Part shown: positions 1 through 7,928 of the stretch, piece by piece
How positions within the stretch are numbered: position 1 is the stretch's first letter
Layout: each line of letters begins with the position of its first letter
Source: Bacteroidales bacterium
Lineage (GTDB): Bacteria > Bacteroidota > Bacteroidia > Bacteroidales > Paludibacteraceae
Length of the DNA stretch: 64,000 nucleotides
Reading direction: 5' to 3'
NCBI GenBank assembly: GCA_015061145.1
Contig: SUXD01000005.1
Coordinates: 1-64,000, forward strand
Translations under genes and position numbers: made by a program
The notes under the pieces: generated by a model
What the model was told of the DNA's origin: nothing
Database searches by the model: none
What the model saw: the letters and a program-made list of their open reading frames with translations, nothing else

Positions 1-358
1 ACATGATGTTGCTTGAGACGCCTCCAGGGCAGCATCCGACAAGAATAATGCCTACGGCCAATGCGGTGTCGAGGTTGAAAACGTTGGTCAGCGTGTATGC
101 AATGAGCGGCATAAGCGTGAATTGCGCCAATGTGCCGATAAGGATGTCAAAAGGACGCTGGGCTAAAATGCGCATGTCTTCTATGGTGAGTGTCAGTCCC
201 ATGGTGAGCATAATGAATCCGAGTATGATGGTTTGCGTGTAACCGCTAACCCATAAAAATAATTCGGGAAAGAAAAATGCAATGATGGCGATGCCGATAA
301 TAAAGTATGGCGTGTAGCTTGTCAGCAGTTTGCTCAGCAAGATGAGAATTTTGTACAT
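1..358 (-). CDS. Bile acid:sodium symporter (BASS) family transporter, N-terminal part
   Basis: The minus strand opens at an ATG at 358 and stays open to the window edge (119 residues seen, C-terminus missing). The protein is strongly hydrophobic with about four membrane segments. It carries two BASS hallmarks: a G-L-T-L-T-I-E-D stretch after the second helix and a C-C-P-G-G-V-S-S-N motif near residue 112. Members are sodium-coupled carriers of organic acids in the cytoplasmic membrane; in bacteria the substrate is usually unknown (bile acids, pantothenate or keto acids), and nothing here decides it. It diverges from pheT. Confidence 0.8.
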   Translation of the reverse strand, partial: MYKILILLSKLLTSYTPYFIIGIAIIAFFFPELFLWVSGYTQTIILGFIMLTMGLTLTIEDMRILAQRPFDILIGTLAQFTLMPLIAYTLTNVFNLDTALAVGIILVGCCPGGVSSNIM

Positions 359-468
359 GATTTGGCTTTTTTCAGTTTTTCTCTGCAAAATTAAATAATT
401 AGTTTCTGATATTCAATTGATGAAGAAAAACAATTTGCCCAACAGGCACAAACCTCAAATAATTTGTG

Positions 469-476
469 TATCTTTG
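469..476 (+). promoter_or_regulatory. -7 element (TAnnTTTG) for pheT
   Basis: TATCTTTG lies 26 bases before the pheT ATG and matches the Bacteroidales -7 consensus. No good -33 TTTG is seen at the usual spacing. Confidence 0.5.
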
Positions 477-501
477 TGTGTTTTTTAGAAAAAATATCGC
501 T

Positions 502-2961
502 ATGAATATTTCGTATAATTGGTTAAAACAATATGTAAACACCGAATTGCCGGCGGATGAAATTGCTAAGATATTGACATCCATTGGTTTGGAAGTAGGA
601 ACAGTAGAAGAGGTACAAACCATTAAAGGCGGGCTCGAAGGGTTGGTTGTAGGCGAAGTGCTCTCGTGCGAAAATCATCCGAATTCCGACCATCTGCATA
701 TTGCGCAAGTGAATATCGGAACAGGAGAACCGCAGCAAATAGTTTGCGGCGCTGCCAATTGTCGCGCAGGCCTCAAAACGATTGTAGCTACGCTGGGTAC
801 AAAACTTTATGACGGTGACGAATGTTTTACCATCAAAAAATCGAAATTGCGTGGTGTGGAGTCAAATGGCATGCTTTGCGCCGAAGACGAGATTGGCATC
901 GGCACAAGTCACGACGGCATCATAGAACTGCCGGCCGACGCTAAAGTGGGAACACCAGCCAAAGAATACTATAATATAAAAAGCGATTTTGTGATAGAGG
1001 TGGACATCACGCCAAACAGAATAGACGCTGCTTCGCACTACGGCGTAGCGCGCGATTTGGCTGCCTACCTGAAACAGACTGATTCTTCGGTGCAATTGAC
1101 AAAACCTTCGGTGGACGAATTCAAGATAGATAACCATGATGCATCTGTTAGCGTAACGGTCGAAGACCACGAAGCATGTCCGCGTTATTGCGGTGTGGCG
1201 CTTACTGGAGTGCAGGTGAAAGAGTCGCCCGAATGGTTGCAGAATGCGTTGCGGATAATCGGTTTGCGTCCTATAAATAATGTAGTGGACATCACCAATT
1301 ATGTTTTACATAGCTTTGCCTTGCCAATGCACGCATTCGACTTGGATAAAGTGTCGGGCGGAAAGATTGTTGTGAAGAAAGCGGCAGCAGGCGCTAAATT
1401 TGTGACGCTCGATGGCGTGGAACGAACTTTGAGTGCCGAAGATCTGATGATTTGCAACGAGAAAGAGCCTATGTGCATCGCTGGTGTGTTTGGAGGTTTG
1501 GAGTCAGGTGTCACCGAATCAACGACAAGCGTGTTCCTTGAGGCTGCCTATTTCAATCCTGTGAGCATTCGTCGTACGGCGCGCCGTCACGGACTGAATA
1601 CCGATGCATCATTCCGCTATGAGCGTGGATGTGACCCAAACAGCACTTTGTATGTGCTGAAATATGCGGCTCAGTTGGTGAAAGAACTGGCTGGCGGAAA
1701 GGTTTCGAGCGATATTTTTGATATTTATCCGAAAAAGATAGAAAATAATGAGGTTTATATCACCTATCAGAAAATCAATTCGTTGATAGGAAAAGAAATA
1801 CCAACCGAAGTGGTTAAGTCTATCCTTGCTGCGCTTGAAATGCAGATTCTGAAGGAGGACGAAAGTTCGCTGACGCTTTCCGTTCCAGCCTATCGCGTGG
1901 ATGTGGAGCGTGATGTGGATGTGATAGAGGACATTCTGCGTATTTATGGTTATAATAATGTAATACCCGGAACTCAGGTCAAATCGTCTTTGGTGTATTC
2001 GCTGAAACCTGACAGCAACAAACTGCAGAATGTTATTTCAGAGCAGCTGACAGCTGCTGGGTTCAATGAAATATTGAACAATTCGCTGACGAAAGTGTCA
2101 TATTATGAAAACTCAAGCACTTATCCGATTGCCAATGCGGTGAAAATTCTGAATCCATTGAGCAACGATTTGGGCGTTTTGCGCCAGACGTTATTTTTTG
2201 GCGGCATGGAGAGTCTGAACAGAAATATTAATCGCCGCAATGCCGACTTGAAATTCTATGAGTTCGGCAACTGCTATTATTTCCACCCGGAAAACAGAAA
2301 AGAAGGCGATGCGCTGACAGCATATACCGAGGAACCGCATTTTGCGATGTGGCTTACGGGAAACAAATCGTCGCAAACATGGATGCGCAAGCAGGAGAAA
2401 ACATCGGTTTATGAACTGAAGGCGCATGTTGAGAATGTATTTCGTCGTTTAGGCTTCTCGCTCAATGCATTGCAGACAGAAGATTACAGTGACGATTTGT
2501 TGTCTGAAGCTATCCTTGTCCGTTCGCGCAACAAAAAGGTGTTGGCAGTTTATGGTGTCGTTTCAGATGTACAGACAAAGAAATTTGATATTGATTCGGA
2601 TGTGTTCTATGCTGATTTCAATTGGCGCAATTTATTGGCGGAGTCGAAACATAACGGTATCACTTACAAAGAGTTGCCTAAGACTCAAGAGGTGAAACGC
2701 GACCTCTCGCTGCTCATCGATGCAAAAATAAATTTCGCAGAAATTGAAAAAATTGCTTTCGAAACAGAGAAAAAACTTTTAAAAGATGTATCTTTGTTCG
2801 ATGTTTATCAAGGCAAGAATCTTGATGCAGGTAAAAAATCGTATGCAGTGACATTTATCTTGCAGGATGCAGAGAAGACGCTGACCGATTCGCAGATTGA
2901 TGCGATAATGCAGAAGATTCAGAAAAATTTGGAAACGAAACTTGGCGCTAAACTGCGCTGA
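502..2961 (+). CDS. pheT: Phenylalanyl-tRNA synthetase beta subunit
   Basis: PheT pairs with PheS (not in this window) to charge tRNA-Phe in the cytoplasm. The 819-residue product has the standard order: an N-terminal tRNA-binding OB fold (about 40-155), the B3/B4 editing region (about 200-400), B5 (about 410-480), the catalytic-like core and a C-terminal ferredoxin-fold anticodon-binding domain (about 725-819). I use the ATG at 502, which gives the family N-terminus MNISYNWLKQYV. An in-frame ATG at 466 would precede the -7 element and is unlikely. The length is normal. Confidence 0.97.
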   Translation: MNISYNWLKQYVNTELPADEIAKILTSIGLEVGTVEEVQTIKGGLEGLVVGEVLSCENHPNSDHLHIAQVNIGTGEPQQIVCGAANCRAGLKTIVATLGTKLYDGDECFTIKKSKLRGVESNGMLCAEDEIGIGTSHDGIIELPADAKVGTPAKEYYNIKSDFVIEVDITPNRIDAASHYGVARDLAAYLKQTDSSVQLTKPSVDEFKIDNHDASVSVTVEDHEACPRYCGVALTGVQVKESPEWLQNALRIIGLRPINNVVDITNYVLHSFALPMHAFDLDKVSGGKIVVKKAAAGAKFVTLDGVERTLSAEDLMICNEKEPMCIAGVFGGLESGVTESTTSVFLEAAYFNPVSIRRTARRHGLNTDASFRYERGCDPNSTLYVLKYAAQLVKELAGGKVSSDIFDIYPKKIENNEVYITYQKINSLIGKEIPTEVVKSILAALEMQILKEDESSLTLSVPAYRVDVERDVDVIEDILRIYGYNNVIPGTQVKSSLVYSLKPDSNKLQNVISEQLTAAGFNEILNNSLTKVSYYENSSTYPIANAVKILNPLSNDLGVLRQTLFFGGMESLNRNINRRNADLKFYEFGNCYYFHPENRKEGDALTAYTEEPHFAMWLTGNKSSQTWMRKQEKTSVYELKAHVENVFRRLGFSLNALQTEDYSDDLLSEAILVRSRNKKVLAVYGVVSDVQTKKFDIDSDVFYADFNWRNLLAESKHNGITYKELPKTQEVKRDLSLLIDAKINFAEIEKIAFETEKKLLKDVSLFDVYQGKNLDAGKKSYAVTFILQDAEKTLTDSQIDAIMQKIQKNLETKLGAKLR

Positions 2962-2972
2962 CAGATAGGTTA

Positions 2973-3059
2973 GGAAAGTTGCCGGAGTGGTCGATCGGGC
3001 CGCACTCGAAATGCGGTGTACGGGCAACTGTACCGGGGGTTCGAATCCCTCACTTTCCG
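2973..3059 (+). tRNA. tRNA-Ser (anticodon CGA)
   Basis: The acceptor stem GGAAAGT (2973-2979) pairs with ACTTTCC (3052-3058), with discriminator G at 3059. The anticodon stem CCGCA/TGCGG encloses loop CTCGAAA, so the anticodon is CGA and it reads UCG. A long variable arm confirms a class II serine tRNA. The T arm contains GGTTCGAATCC. CCA is not encoded. It lies 11 bases after pheT and may be co-transcribed with it. Confidence 0.96.
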
Positions 3060-3066
3060 CAAAATG

Positions 3067-3105
3067 TCCGTAAAATGTATTCAATATTTTACGGATATTT
3101 TTATT
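3067..3105 (+). terminator. Terminator after tRNA-Ser
   Basis: A perfect 10-bp stem, TCCGTAAAAT (3067-3076) with ATTTTACGGA (3086-3095), is followed by a T-rich tract. It ends the pheT/tRNA unit and could also act for the convergent peptidyl-prolyl isomerase gene. Confidence 0.75.
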
Positions 3106-3153
3106 TTATAGAACATGGTAATTGCGTCGAAATAGCCCAATTTTTAGCTGCAA

Positions 3154-3927
3154 TTATTCTTTTCTGATGCAGAATACGATGTTTTCCTTGGGGCGTCCGT
3201 CGGGGTAGGTGGCGGCATGTTCAATTTTTTCGAGTACGTCAAATCCTTCTGTCACTTCTCCAAAAACAGTGTCTTCTCCGTCAAGCGCCGGAAGTCCGCC
3301 GTATTCTCGGTAGGCGCGTATCTGTTCGTCGCTGTAGTGCCATGTTTCCTTGGCAGAAATCTCGTTTTTTGCTTGTGCAATCAGTTCCTCCTGAAACTTT
3401 AGCAAAGCGATGCTGTCGCCCGAATTCTCGAGTTTTGACAGCGAGTCTTGGTGTTGGATGAATAATTTTTCGATGGCTGCGCTTCCTTTCTTGAAAAAAG
3501 ATTCGCGTTCAAGCTGGGTGATATCTTCTTTTGTAGTTTTTTTGCCTAGTACAATATAAAATTCGCTGCTTGCTCCGTTGCGCATGCCTATGGCGCCGCG
3601 TTTGTGGAAACGGGTGGCGGAAATTTCTGCCGAGATGGTTTCTCTGATGGGATTTTCGCCGATGATGCGGTTGGGGCGTACATCGCGCGAGGCTGGATTG
3701 CCGCCTTCGGCAACTCCCTCTTGTTGTACGGAATGAAAAAGCACTTCATTGTACACGTCTTCTTTCACAAGTTTGTTGAAGCGTTTTTTGTGGTTTGGCG
3801 TGTCGTCGTACAAAGTGATTTTCATATCTCCGTATGAGGTGGAGATTATGAAAGCAGAATCGTCCTTTTGCTGGCATCCGCACAGCAAAAGGAGCGATAA
3901 GGCGATAGCGGCGTGCTTAAAATTCAT
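3154..3927 (-). CDS. Cyclophilin-type peptidyl-prolyl isomerase, lipoprotein
   Basis: A 257-residue envelope protein. The N-terminus is a lipoprotein signal ending L-L-C-G-C, with Q-Q-K-D-D after the lipidated Cys, which suits surface or periplasmic anchoring. The cyclophilin fold is recognisable (FH near residue 60, GAIGMRNGASSEFYI, LDGEDTVFGEV near the end). It is interrupted at about 145-205 by a helical, Lys/Glu/Gln-rich insertion common in Bacteroidales members. The usual catalytic Arg of FHRV is Ser here (FHSV), so isomerase activity may be weak. The ATG at 3927 puts the signal peptide at the start and overlaps the upstream Dabb gene by 11 bases, suggesting a two-gene operon. Confidence 0.85.
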   Translation of the reverse strand: MNFKHAAIALSLLLLCGCQQKDDSAFIISTSYGDMKITLYDDTPNHKKRFNKLVKEDVYNEVLFHSVQQEGVAEGGNPASRDVRPNRIIGENPIRETISAEISATRFHKRGAIGMRNGASSEFYIVLGKKTTKEDITQLERESFFKKGSAAIEKLFIQHQDSLSKLENSGDSIALLKFQEELIAQAKNEISAKETWHYSDEQIRAYREYGGLPALDGEDTVFGEVTEGFDVLEKIEHAATYPDGRPKENIVFCIRKE

Positions 3928-4216
3928 AATCGACGCAGGCGCGTTTTTCAAGCACTTCGCGAATGATTTTCAGTACTGCCACATGTTCAGGGTGACCTGC
4001 GTATGCAGCAAGGTCGTCCATGTTGTCCACTGTTGAGTCCAGGCAGAGGTCAAATTCCTCTTTCGGATTGCAGCAGATATCCACTCTGATGTCGCGCAAA
4101 AAATCAATTTTGGATTTCAAAGCTTCCAATTTTACCTTGATTTCGTTCATTTTTTCTGCCTTTTCGGCTTCCGACTGAAAATTTTTCAGTTTAAATAGTA
4201 CAATATGTTTAATCAT
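3917..4216 (-). CDS. Dabb (stress-responsive A/B barrel) domain protein
   Basis: A 99-residue cytoplasmic protein beginning MIKHIVLFKLK, the typical first strand of the dimeric alpha/beta-barrel (Dabb) family. The conserved AAYAGHPEHVAV segment lies near residue 75. The biochemical role of bacterial Dabb proteins is mostly unknown. It is the first gene of a pair with the cyclophilin lipoprotein. A TATTTTTG -7 element lies upstream at 4246-4253. Confidence 0.85.
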   Translation of the reverse strand: MIKHIVLFKLKNFQSEAEKAEKMNEIKVKLEALKSKIDFLRDIRVDICCNPKEEFDLCLDSTVDNMDDLAAYAGHPEHVAVLKIIREVLEKRACVDYEF

Positions 4217-4245
4217 AACGTAAAAAATATTAAATTCGCTTTATG

Positions 4246-4253
4246 CAAAAATA
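4246..4253 (-). promoter_or_regulatory. -7 element for the Dabb/cyclophilin operon
   Basis: TATTTTTG on the minus strand, 30 bases before the Dabb ATG. Confidence 0.4.
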
Positions 4254-4267
4254 AAAAATACTCTGTT

Positions 4268-4996
4268 ATGTTGAAATACAAACTTGATAAAATATTGTTC
4301 TTAGATATAGAAACAGTGCCGCAGACCTATGACTACAGCTCTCTTTCTGATGCAGAACGCGAGCTGTGGGAGGTGAAATTCCAACAGACAAAATCGCGTT
4401 TCGACGATGGCGCTACTGCAGAATATGGCTATTTGAACAGTGCAGGTATCTATGCAGAGTTCGGAAAAATCGTCTGTATATCGGTGGGCTTCTTGTCTGT
4501 GCGCGATGGAAAACAAATTTTTCGGTTAAAATCGTTTTGTGGCGATGATGAGAAAAAACTGCTTGATGATTTTGCGCAATTGTTGCGTAGGAGTTATTCC
4601 GGGTTAGAGAATAATCTTTGCGGACATAACATTAAAGAATTTGATGCGCCGTACATTGCACGCCGAATGCTGATAAACGGTTTGCCGCTGCCCGAAATTT
4701 TGGATGTGGCAGGCGAAAAGCCATGGAATGTCCATTTTCTTGACACTTTGGAATTGTGGCGTTTTGGCGATTACAAGAATTACACTTCGCTCAAGTTGTT
4801 GACGCATGTGTTCGGCATCCCTACGCCGAAGGATGATATTGACGGCAGTCAGGTGGCAGGGGTGTATTATAATGAGAAAGATGTGAAGCGTATCGCAATG
4901 TACTGTGAGAAGGATGTGCTGGCTACGGCGCGTCTTTTCCTCAAAATGCAAGGATTGCCTACTATTGAAGATGATAATGTTGAGCATGTGAAATGA
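4268..4996 (+). CDS. 3'-5' exonuclease related to the PolB exonuclease domain
   Basis: A 242-residue RNase H-fold (DEDD) nuclease. The first acidic motif, F-L-D-I-E-T, is at about residues 10-15; a second, N-I-K-E-F-D, is near 125; the last acidic residue is in the Y-C-E-K-D-V-L-A-T-A motif near 215. This matches the stand-alone predicted 3'-5' exonucleases common in Bacteroidota, which presumably act on DNA, though the physiological role is not established. The ATG at 4268 is used because the family N-terminus begins a few residues before DIET. The 3' end overlaps the next ATG (ATGA), so the two genes are translationally coupled. Confidence 0.85.
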   Translation: MLKYKLDKILFLDIETVPQTYDYSSLSDAERELWEVKFQQTKSRFDDGATAEYGYLNSAGIYAEFGKIVCISVGFLSVRDGKQIFRLKSFCGDDEKKLLDDFAQLLRRSYSGLENNLCGHNIKEFDAPYIARRMLINGLPLPEILDVAGEKPWNVHFLDTLELWRFGDYKNYTSLKLLTHVFGIPTPKDDIDGSQVAGVYYNEKDVKRIAMYCEKDVLATARLFLKMQGLPTIEDDNVEHVK

Positions 4997-6363
4997 AAAT
5001 TGTAAAGTTTTTCATATTATTGGTGTTGCTGGCGGTTTCGTGCCGCAAAGACAATGTTCGTGTTGACCATTCTCAAGAGCGTGATTTGCCTGAGATAGAG
5101 CGAAGCGGACGCTTGGTGGTGCTTACCATGTATGGCTCTACATCCTATTTTCAGTATCGCGACCAGGATATGGGCTTTCAATACGAATTGAGCCGCATGC
5201 TGGCAGATGACTTGGGACTCAAACTGGAACTGAAAACAGCTTCTACGCTTACCGATTTGGGCGAAATGCTGAGTAAAGGTGAGGGCGACCTTATCGCATA
5301 CCGTTTTCCTGTTTCGAATTCGGCTAAGGAAGGCTTTTTGTTCATGGACGAGGATTATGTGACAAGTCAAATACTTGTGCAACCAGTTACAGATTCGGTG
5401 CTTACGGAAGTGGAGCAGCTTTATGGCAAAACAGTGCATGTGCCCCGCAATTCAAAATATGCGCTTCGGCTGGATAACCTGAATCAGGAGATGGGGGGCG
5501 GCATCAATGTGATTCTTGAGGATTCGCTTACCACCGACGATTTGATAGAAAAAGTGGCAAGTCTTGAAATTCCCTTTACTGTGGCCGACAAAGAAGTTGC
5601 CATGTTGAATAAAACTTATTTCCGCAATATTGATCATAATTTGGCAGTTGGCGTGCCTCAACGTTCGACATGGGCTGTGCGCAAGACATCGCCATTGCTA
5701 TTCAAGCGCGTGAACGAATGGTTGAAAAATATTAAAAGCTCTAAACGGTATCAGGCGCTTTATAAAAAATATTTCATAAACAAGCATTATTTGCTGACGC
5801 ATAATGTGCATCCTTATTTCAATGAGCGTGGCATTTCGCCGTACGACGATTTGTTTCGCAAATATTCCAAGCGTATAAATTGGGACTGGCGGTTGCTGAT
5901 GGCAGTGGCGTTTCAAGAGTCAAAGTTCGACCCTACGGCTGAATCGTGGTCGGGCGCTAAAGGATTGATGCAATTGACGGTGCCTACGGCCCAAAGAATG
6001 GGGCTTGACGAGCGTAATATATTCAACCCCGAAAAAAATCTGAAGGCAGGAGTGAAGAATATTGCGGAGATGCAGCGCATATTCAAAACTATAAAAGACA
6101 AGGACGAACAGACGAAATTTGTACTCGCTGCCTATAATTCGGGTGTCGCTCATGTGTTCGATGCACGCGCCATGGCGCAGAAATTTGGCAAAAACCGGGA
6201 TGTGTGGGCCGAGGTGGCTCCTTATATGATAATGAAAAGTGATTCAACTGTGTTTTCGGATACAACGCTATGCAAATATGGCTACAGTCGTGGAGCGGAA
6301 ACGGTTGAGTTTGTAAATAATGTGCTGAACCATTTTGAAGAATATAAAAAGAGAGTAAAATAA
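4993..6363 (+). CDS. mltF: MltF-like membrane-bound lytic murein transglycosylase
   Basis: A 456-residue lipoprotein (signal ending L-A-V-S-C). It has a solute-binding-protein-like domain at about 35-255, then a lysozyme-like SLT domain. The catalytic Glu is E309 in A-F-Q-E-S-K-F-D, followed by the G-L-M-Q-L and A-A-Y-N-S-G motifs. MltF-type enzymes cleave peptidoglycan glycan strands to 1,6-anhydro products in the periplasm, and the SBP-like domain senses muropeptides. The start overlaps the exonuclease stop by four bases, which indicates an operon. Confidence 0.92.
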   Translation: MKIVKFFILLVLLAVSCRKDNVRVDHSQERDLPEIERSGRLVVLTMYGSTSYFQYRDQDMGFQYELSRMLADDLGLKLELKTASTLTDLGEMLSKGEGDLIAYRFPVSNSAKEGFLFMDEDYVTSQILVQPVTDSVLTEVEQLYGKTVHVPRNSKYALRLDNLNQEMGGGINVILEDSLTTDDLIEKVASLEIPFTVADKEVAMLNKTYFRNIDHNLAVGVPQRSTWAVRKTSPLLFKRVNEWLKNIKSSKRYQALYKKYFINKHYLLTHNVHPYFNERGISPYDDLFRKYSKRINWDWRLLMAVAFQESKFDPTAESWSGAKGLMQLTVPTAQRMGLDERNIFNPEKNLKAGVKNIAEMQRIFKTIKDKDEQTKFVLAAYNSGVAHVFDARAMAQKFGKNRDVWAEVAPYMIMKSDSTVFSDTTLCKYGYSRGAETVEFVNNVLNHFEEYKKRVK

Positions 6364-6405
6364 CTTTCTGATATGAACAATTGAAAATGTCTATTTGCAG
6401 ATTAG

Positions 6406-6435
6406 GAGGATGCATAAAGCGTCCTCTTTTTTTTT
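6406..6435 (+). terminator. Terminator after mltF
   Basis: An 8-bp stem, GAGGATGC (6406-6413) with GCGTCCTC (6419-6426), has a 5-base loop and is followed by nine T. Confidence 0.9.
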
Positions 6436-6672
6436 GTGCGATTTTGATGGTATAGTATATTAACATACATATGTATATAAACTAAATAATATATGTAAAA
6501 AAATGAAATATCAAAAAAAAATCGTTTTTTTTGATGCTTCATTTGTGTGTTTATTTTGTAAGTGTCATATTATTAGGCGTTTATAATTTGCTTATTTCCC
6601 TTTTGTTGAAATTTAACGCGTTAATAAATGTAAAAATAACTTAAAAATGTTTTCATTTTTAAGAAAATGATA
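6436..6672. other. AT-rich intergenic stretch, no gene seen
   Basis: Very AT-rich sequence with no ORF of recognisable type. Apart from the flanking terminator and the -7 element that follows, I find nothing to annotate. Confidence 0.5.
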
Positions 6673-6680
6673 TATATTTG
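6673..6680 (+). promoter_or_regulatory. -7 element for the small gene at 6728
   Basis: TATATTTG matches TAnnTTTG and is followed by T-G-C-A-T, giving a leader of about 40 bases. The -33 element is poor. Confidence 0.45.
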
Positions 6681-6727
6681 CATTGGAAAAAAGAAGAATA
6701 ATTATTAACCAATTAAATACTACTGTT

Positions 6728-6967
6728 ATGAAACTTACAAAAGAAGATTTCGAAAAAATCAAACTGCCGTTGTCAAAGGAAGATTACCTTATGATGAAAG
6801 ATGCAGACTGGGACTACAAAGATTTAAGTAAATGGAATTTCGATTTGGCTTATGCATACTCTAACAAACGAGAACAGGAATATTTGACAGAAATTGAAAA
6901 TGACCCTGCGTTTTATGGTGCCAATCACCTTGAAATTGTCGTACCTGATAAACACAGAAGAAGATGA
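6728..6967 (+). CDS. Small hypothetical protein (79 aa)
   Basis: Not recognised. The product is 79 residues, acidic and aromatic-rich in the middle, with no signal peptide or membrane helix, and ends in a short basic tail (KHRRR). A clear A-rich leader and a -7 element precede the ATG at 6728, so it is probably expressed alone. No neighbour suggests a role. Confidence 0.6.
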   Translation: MKLTKEDFEKIKLPLSKEDYLMMKDADWDYKDLSKWNFDLAYAYSNKREQEYLTEIENDPAFYGANHLEIVVPDKHRRR

Positions 6968-7066
6968 AAAAAGACTGCAATGTGTGAAAGCGTTGCGAAT
7001 AAAAGTATAGAACCCCACCCCGCGGACGGATAGTGTGTCTTTCTGGCTCCAGATTTTTTCGGGCAG

Positions 7067-7097
7067 GTTGTTTTTCAATAAAAAAATCGTAACTTTG
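7067..7097 (+). promoter_or_regulatory. Promoter upstream of the 7160-7289 hairpin
   Basis: GTTG at 7067-7070, a 19-base spacer and TAACTTTG at 7090-7097 form a good Bacteroidales promoter. Transcription would begin near 7103, run through the long hairpin, and could continue into the gene at 7360. Confidence 0.6.
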
Positions 7098-7159
7098 CAC
7101 GATTTTTCTCCGAAAGGCAGAAAAAAGACATACGAAGGACTTTGGTTCTTATTTTGCGG

Positions 7160-7289
7160 TATTGTTTAAAATCGCCAAATTTTATAACATAATGCTAAAG
7201 CAAGATAAGTGTAGAAAGGTCCGCGTCCGTTGGGCGTGGGTTGTTTGTACTTATTTTTAGCATGGGTGTTTGGCGATACCTAAACAATA
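7160..7289 (+). ncRNA. Long imperfect hairpin, candidate structured RNA or miniature element
   Basis: The two ends are inverted repeats: 7160-7180 begins TATTGTTTA and reads into ATCGCCAAA, while 7269-7289 reads TTTGGCGAT and ends TAAACAATA. Further nested arms follow: ATGCTAAA (7192-7199) with TTTAGCAT (7256-7263), ATAAGT (7205-7210) with ACTTAT (7249-7254), and a tip CCGCGTCC (7221-7228) with GGGCGTGG (7232-7239). The whole ~130 bases folds as one stem with bulges. It could be a 5' leader structure, a small RNA, or a MITE-like palindrome. No known RNA family is recognised. Confidence 0.45.
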
Positions 7290-7359
7290 GATAGGCGCAA
7301 ATATCCATGCCCTTTTTTTGTGCGTGTAAGAAAAGAGAATTAATAATAAGAATAATAGT

Positions 7360-7728
7360 ATGAAGTGTTATTATCATCCAAATGAAGATGCCGTTGCGAC
7401 TTGTGCCAGATGCGGAGTCGGTTTGTGCAGAGAGTGTGCCGGGAAATACAAATACACTGATGGAAAATTGATTTGCAGTCAATGCTACGAAACGCTTGAT
7501 AAGGAAAATAGAGCGATGGAGAATGCGGGTTTGCAAGCGGAACTTAAAACTTTGAAAGAACATCTTCGAGGTGTGTTCTTGTCTGCGCTTTTAATTTGTG
7601 CGTTTCTGTCTGTCAAGGTATGGAATGGTGGAATGGATGTCACGATTTATAAAATGCCATTTTTTATAGGAGTTGTGATAGTGTTGTTTTTTTCTCTTTG
7701 TTTTTTGTCGAAAGTTTTACGTATTTGA
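7360..7728 (+). CDS. B-box-type zinc-binding membrane protein, frame-disrupted at its C-terminus
   Basis: The N-terminus has a Cys/His cluster (C3, H6, C15, C18, C23, C26, then CSQC near residue 40) typical of B-box/zinc-ribbon domains. A charged linker and membrane segments at about 69-86 and 100-115 follow. Reading ends after 122 residues just past a run of seven T at 7687-7693. A -1 shift in that run would join it to the 7698-7901 frame and give about 180 residues with two more hydrophobic stretches, the more natural architecture. Function is unknown. It starts a co-directional cluster of envelope genes. Confidence 0.65.
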   Translation: MKCYYHPNEDAVATCARCGVGLCRECAGKYKYTDGKLICSQCYETLDKENRAMENAGLQAELKTLKEHLRGVFLSALLICAFLSVKVWNGGMDVTIYKMPFFIGVVIVLFFSLCFLSKVLRI

Positions 7729-7901
7729 TTAATGAGTTGCCTTTGCAAACATGGAATTGTTTGGGGCAATTGTTGAAATTGGGGATTTGCGTTTTCTTAA
7801 GTGCGCTGTTAGTTGACACGGTGATAGGCCCTCCGATTCTTATTCTCAAGAAAATTAGAAGAAAACGAGAGTTAAAACGGATACTTGGAAAGATTCGTTA
7901 A
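7698..7901 (+). pseudogene. Out-of-frame C-terminal continuation of the B-box membrane protein
   Basis: This frame encodes a hydrophobic stretch followed by a basic end (KKIRRKRELKRILGKIR), which is the sort of C-terminus expected for the upstream protein. Its frame connects with the upstream gene by one extra T (or a -1 slip) in the T7 run at 7687-7693. A separate small protein is possible but less likely. It ends 27 bases before the next gene. Confidence 0.5.
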
Positions 7902-7928
7902 GTGATAGTATTGTTTAATAAAATAATT

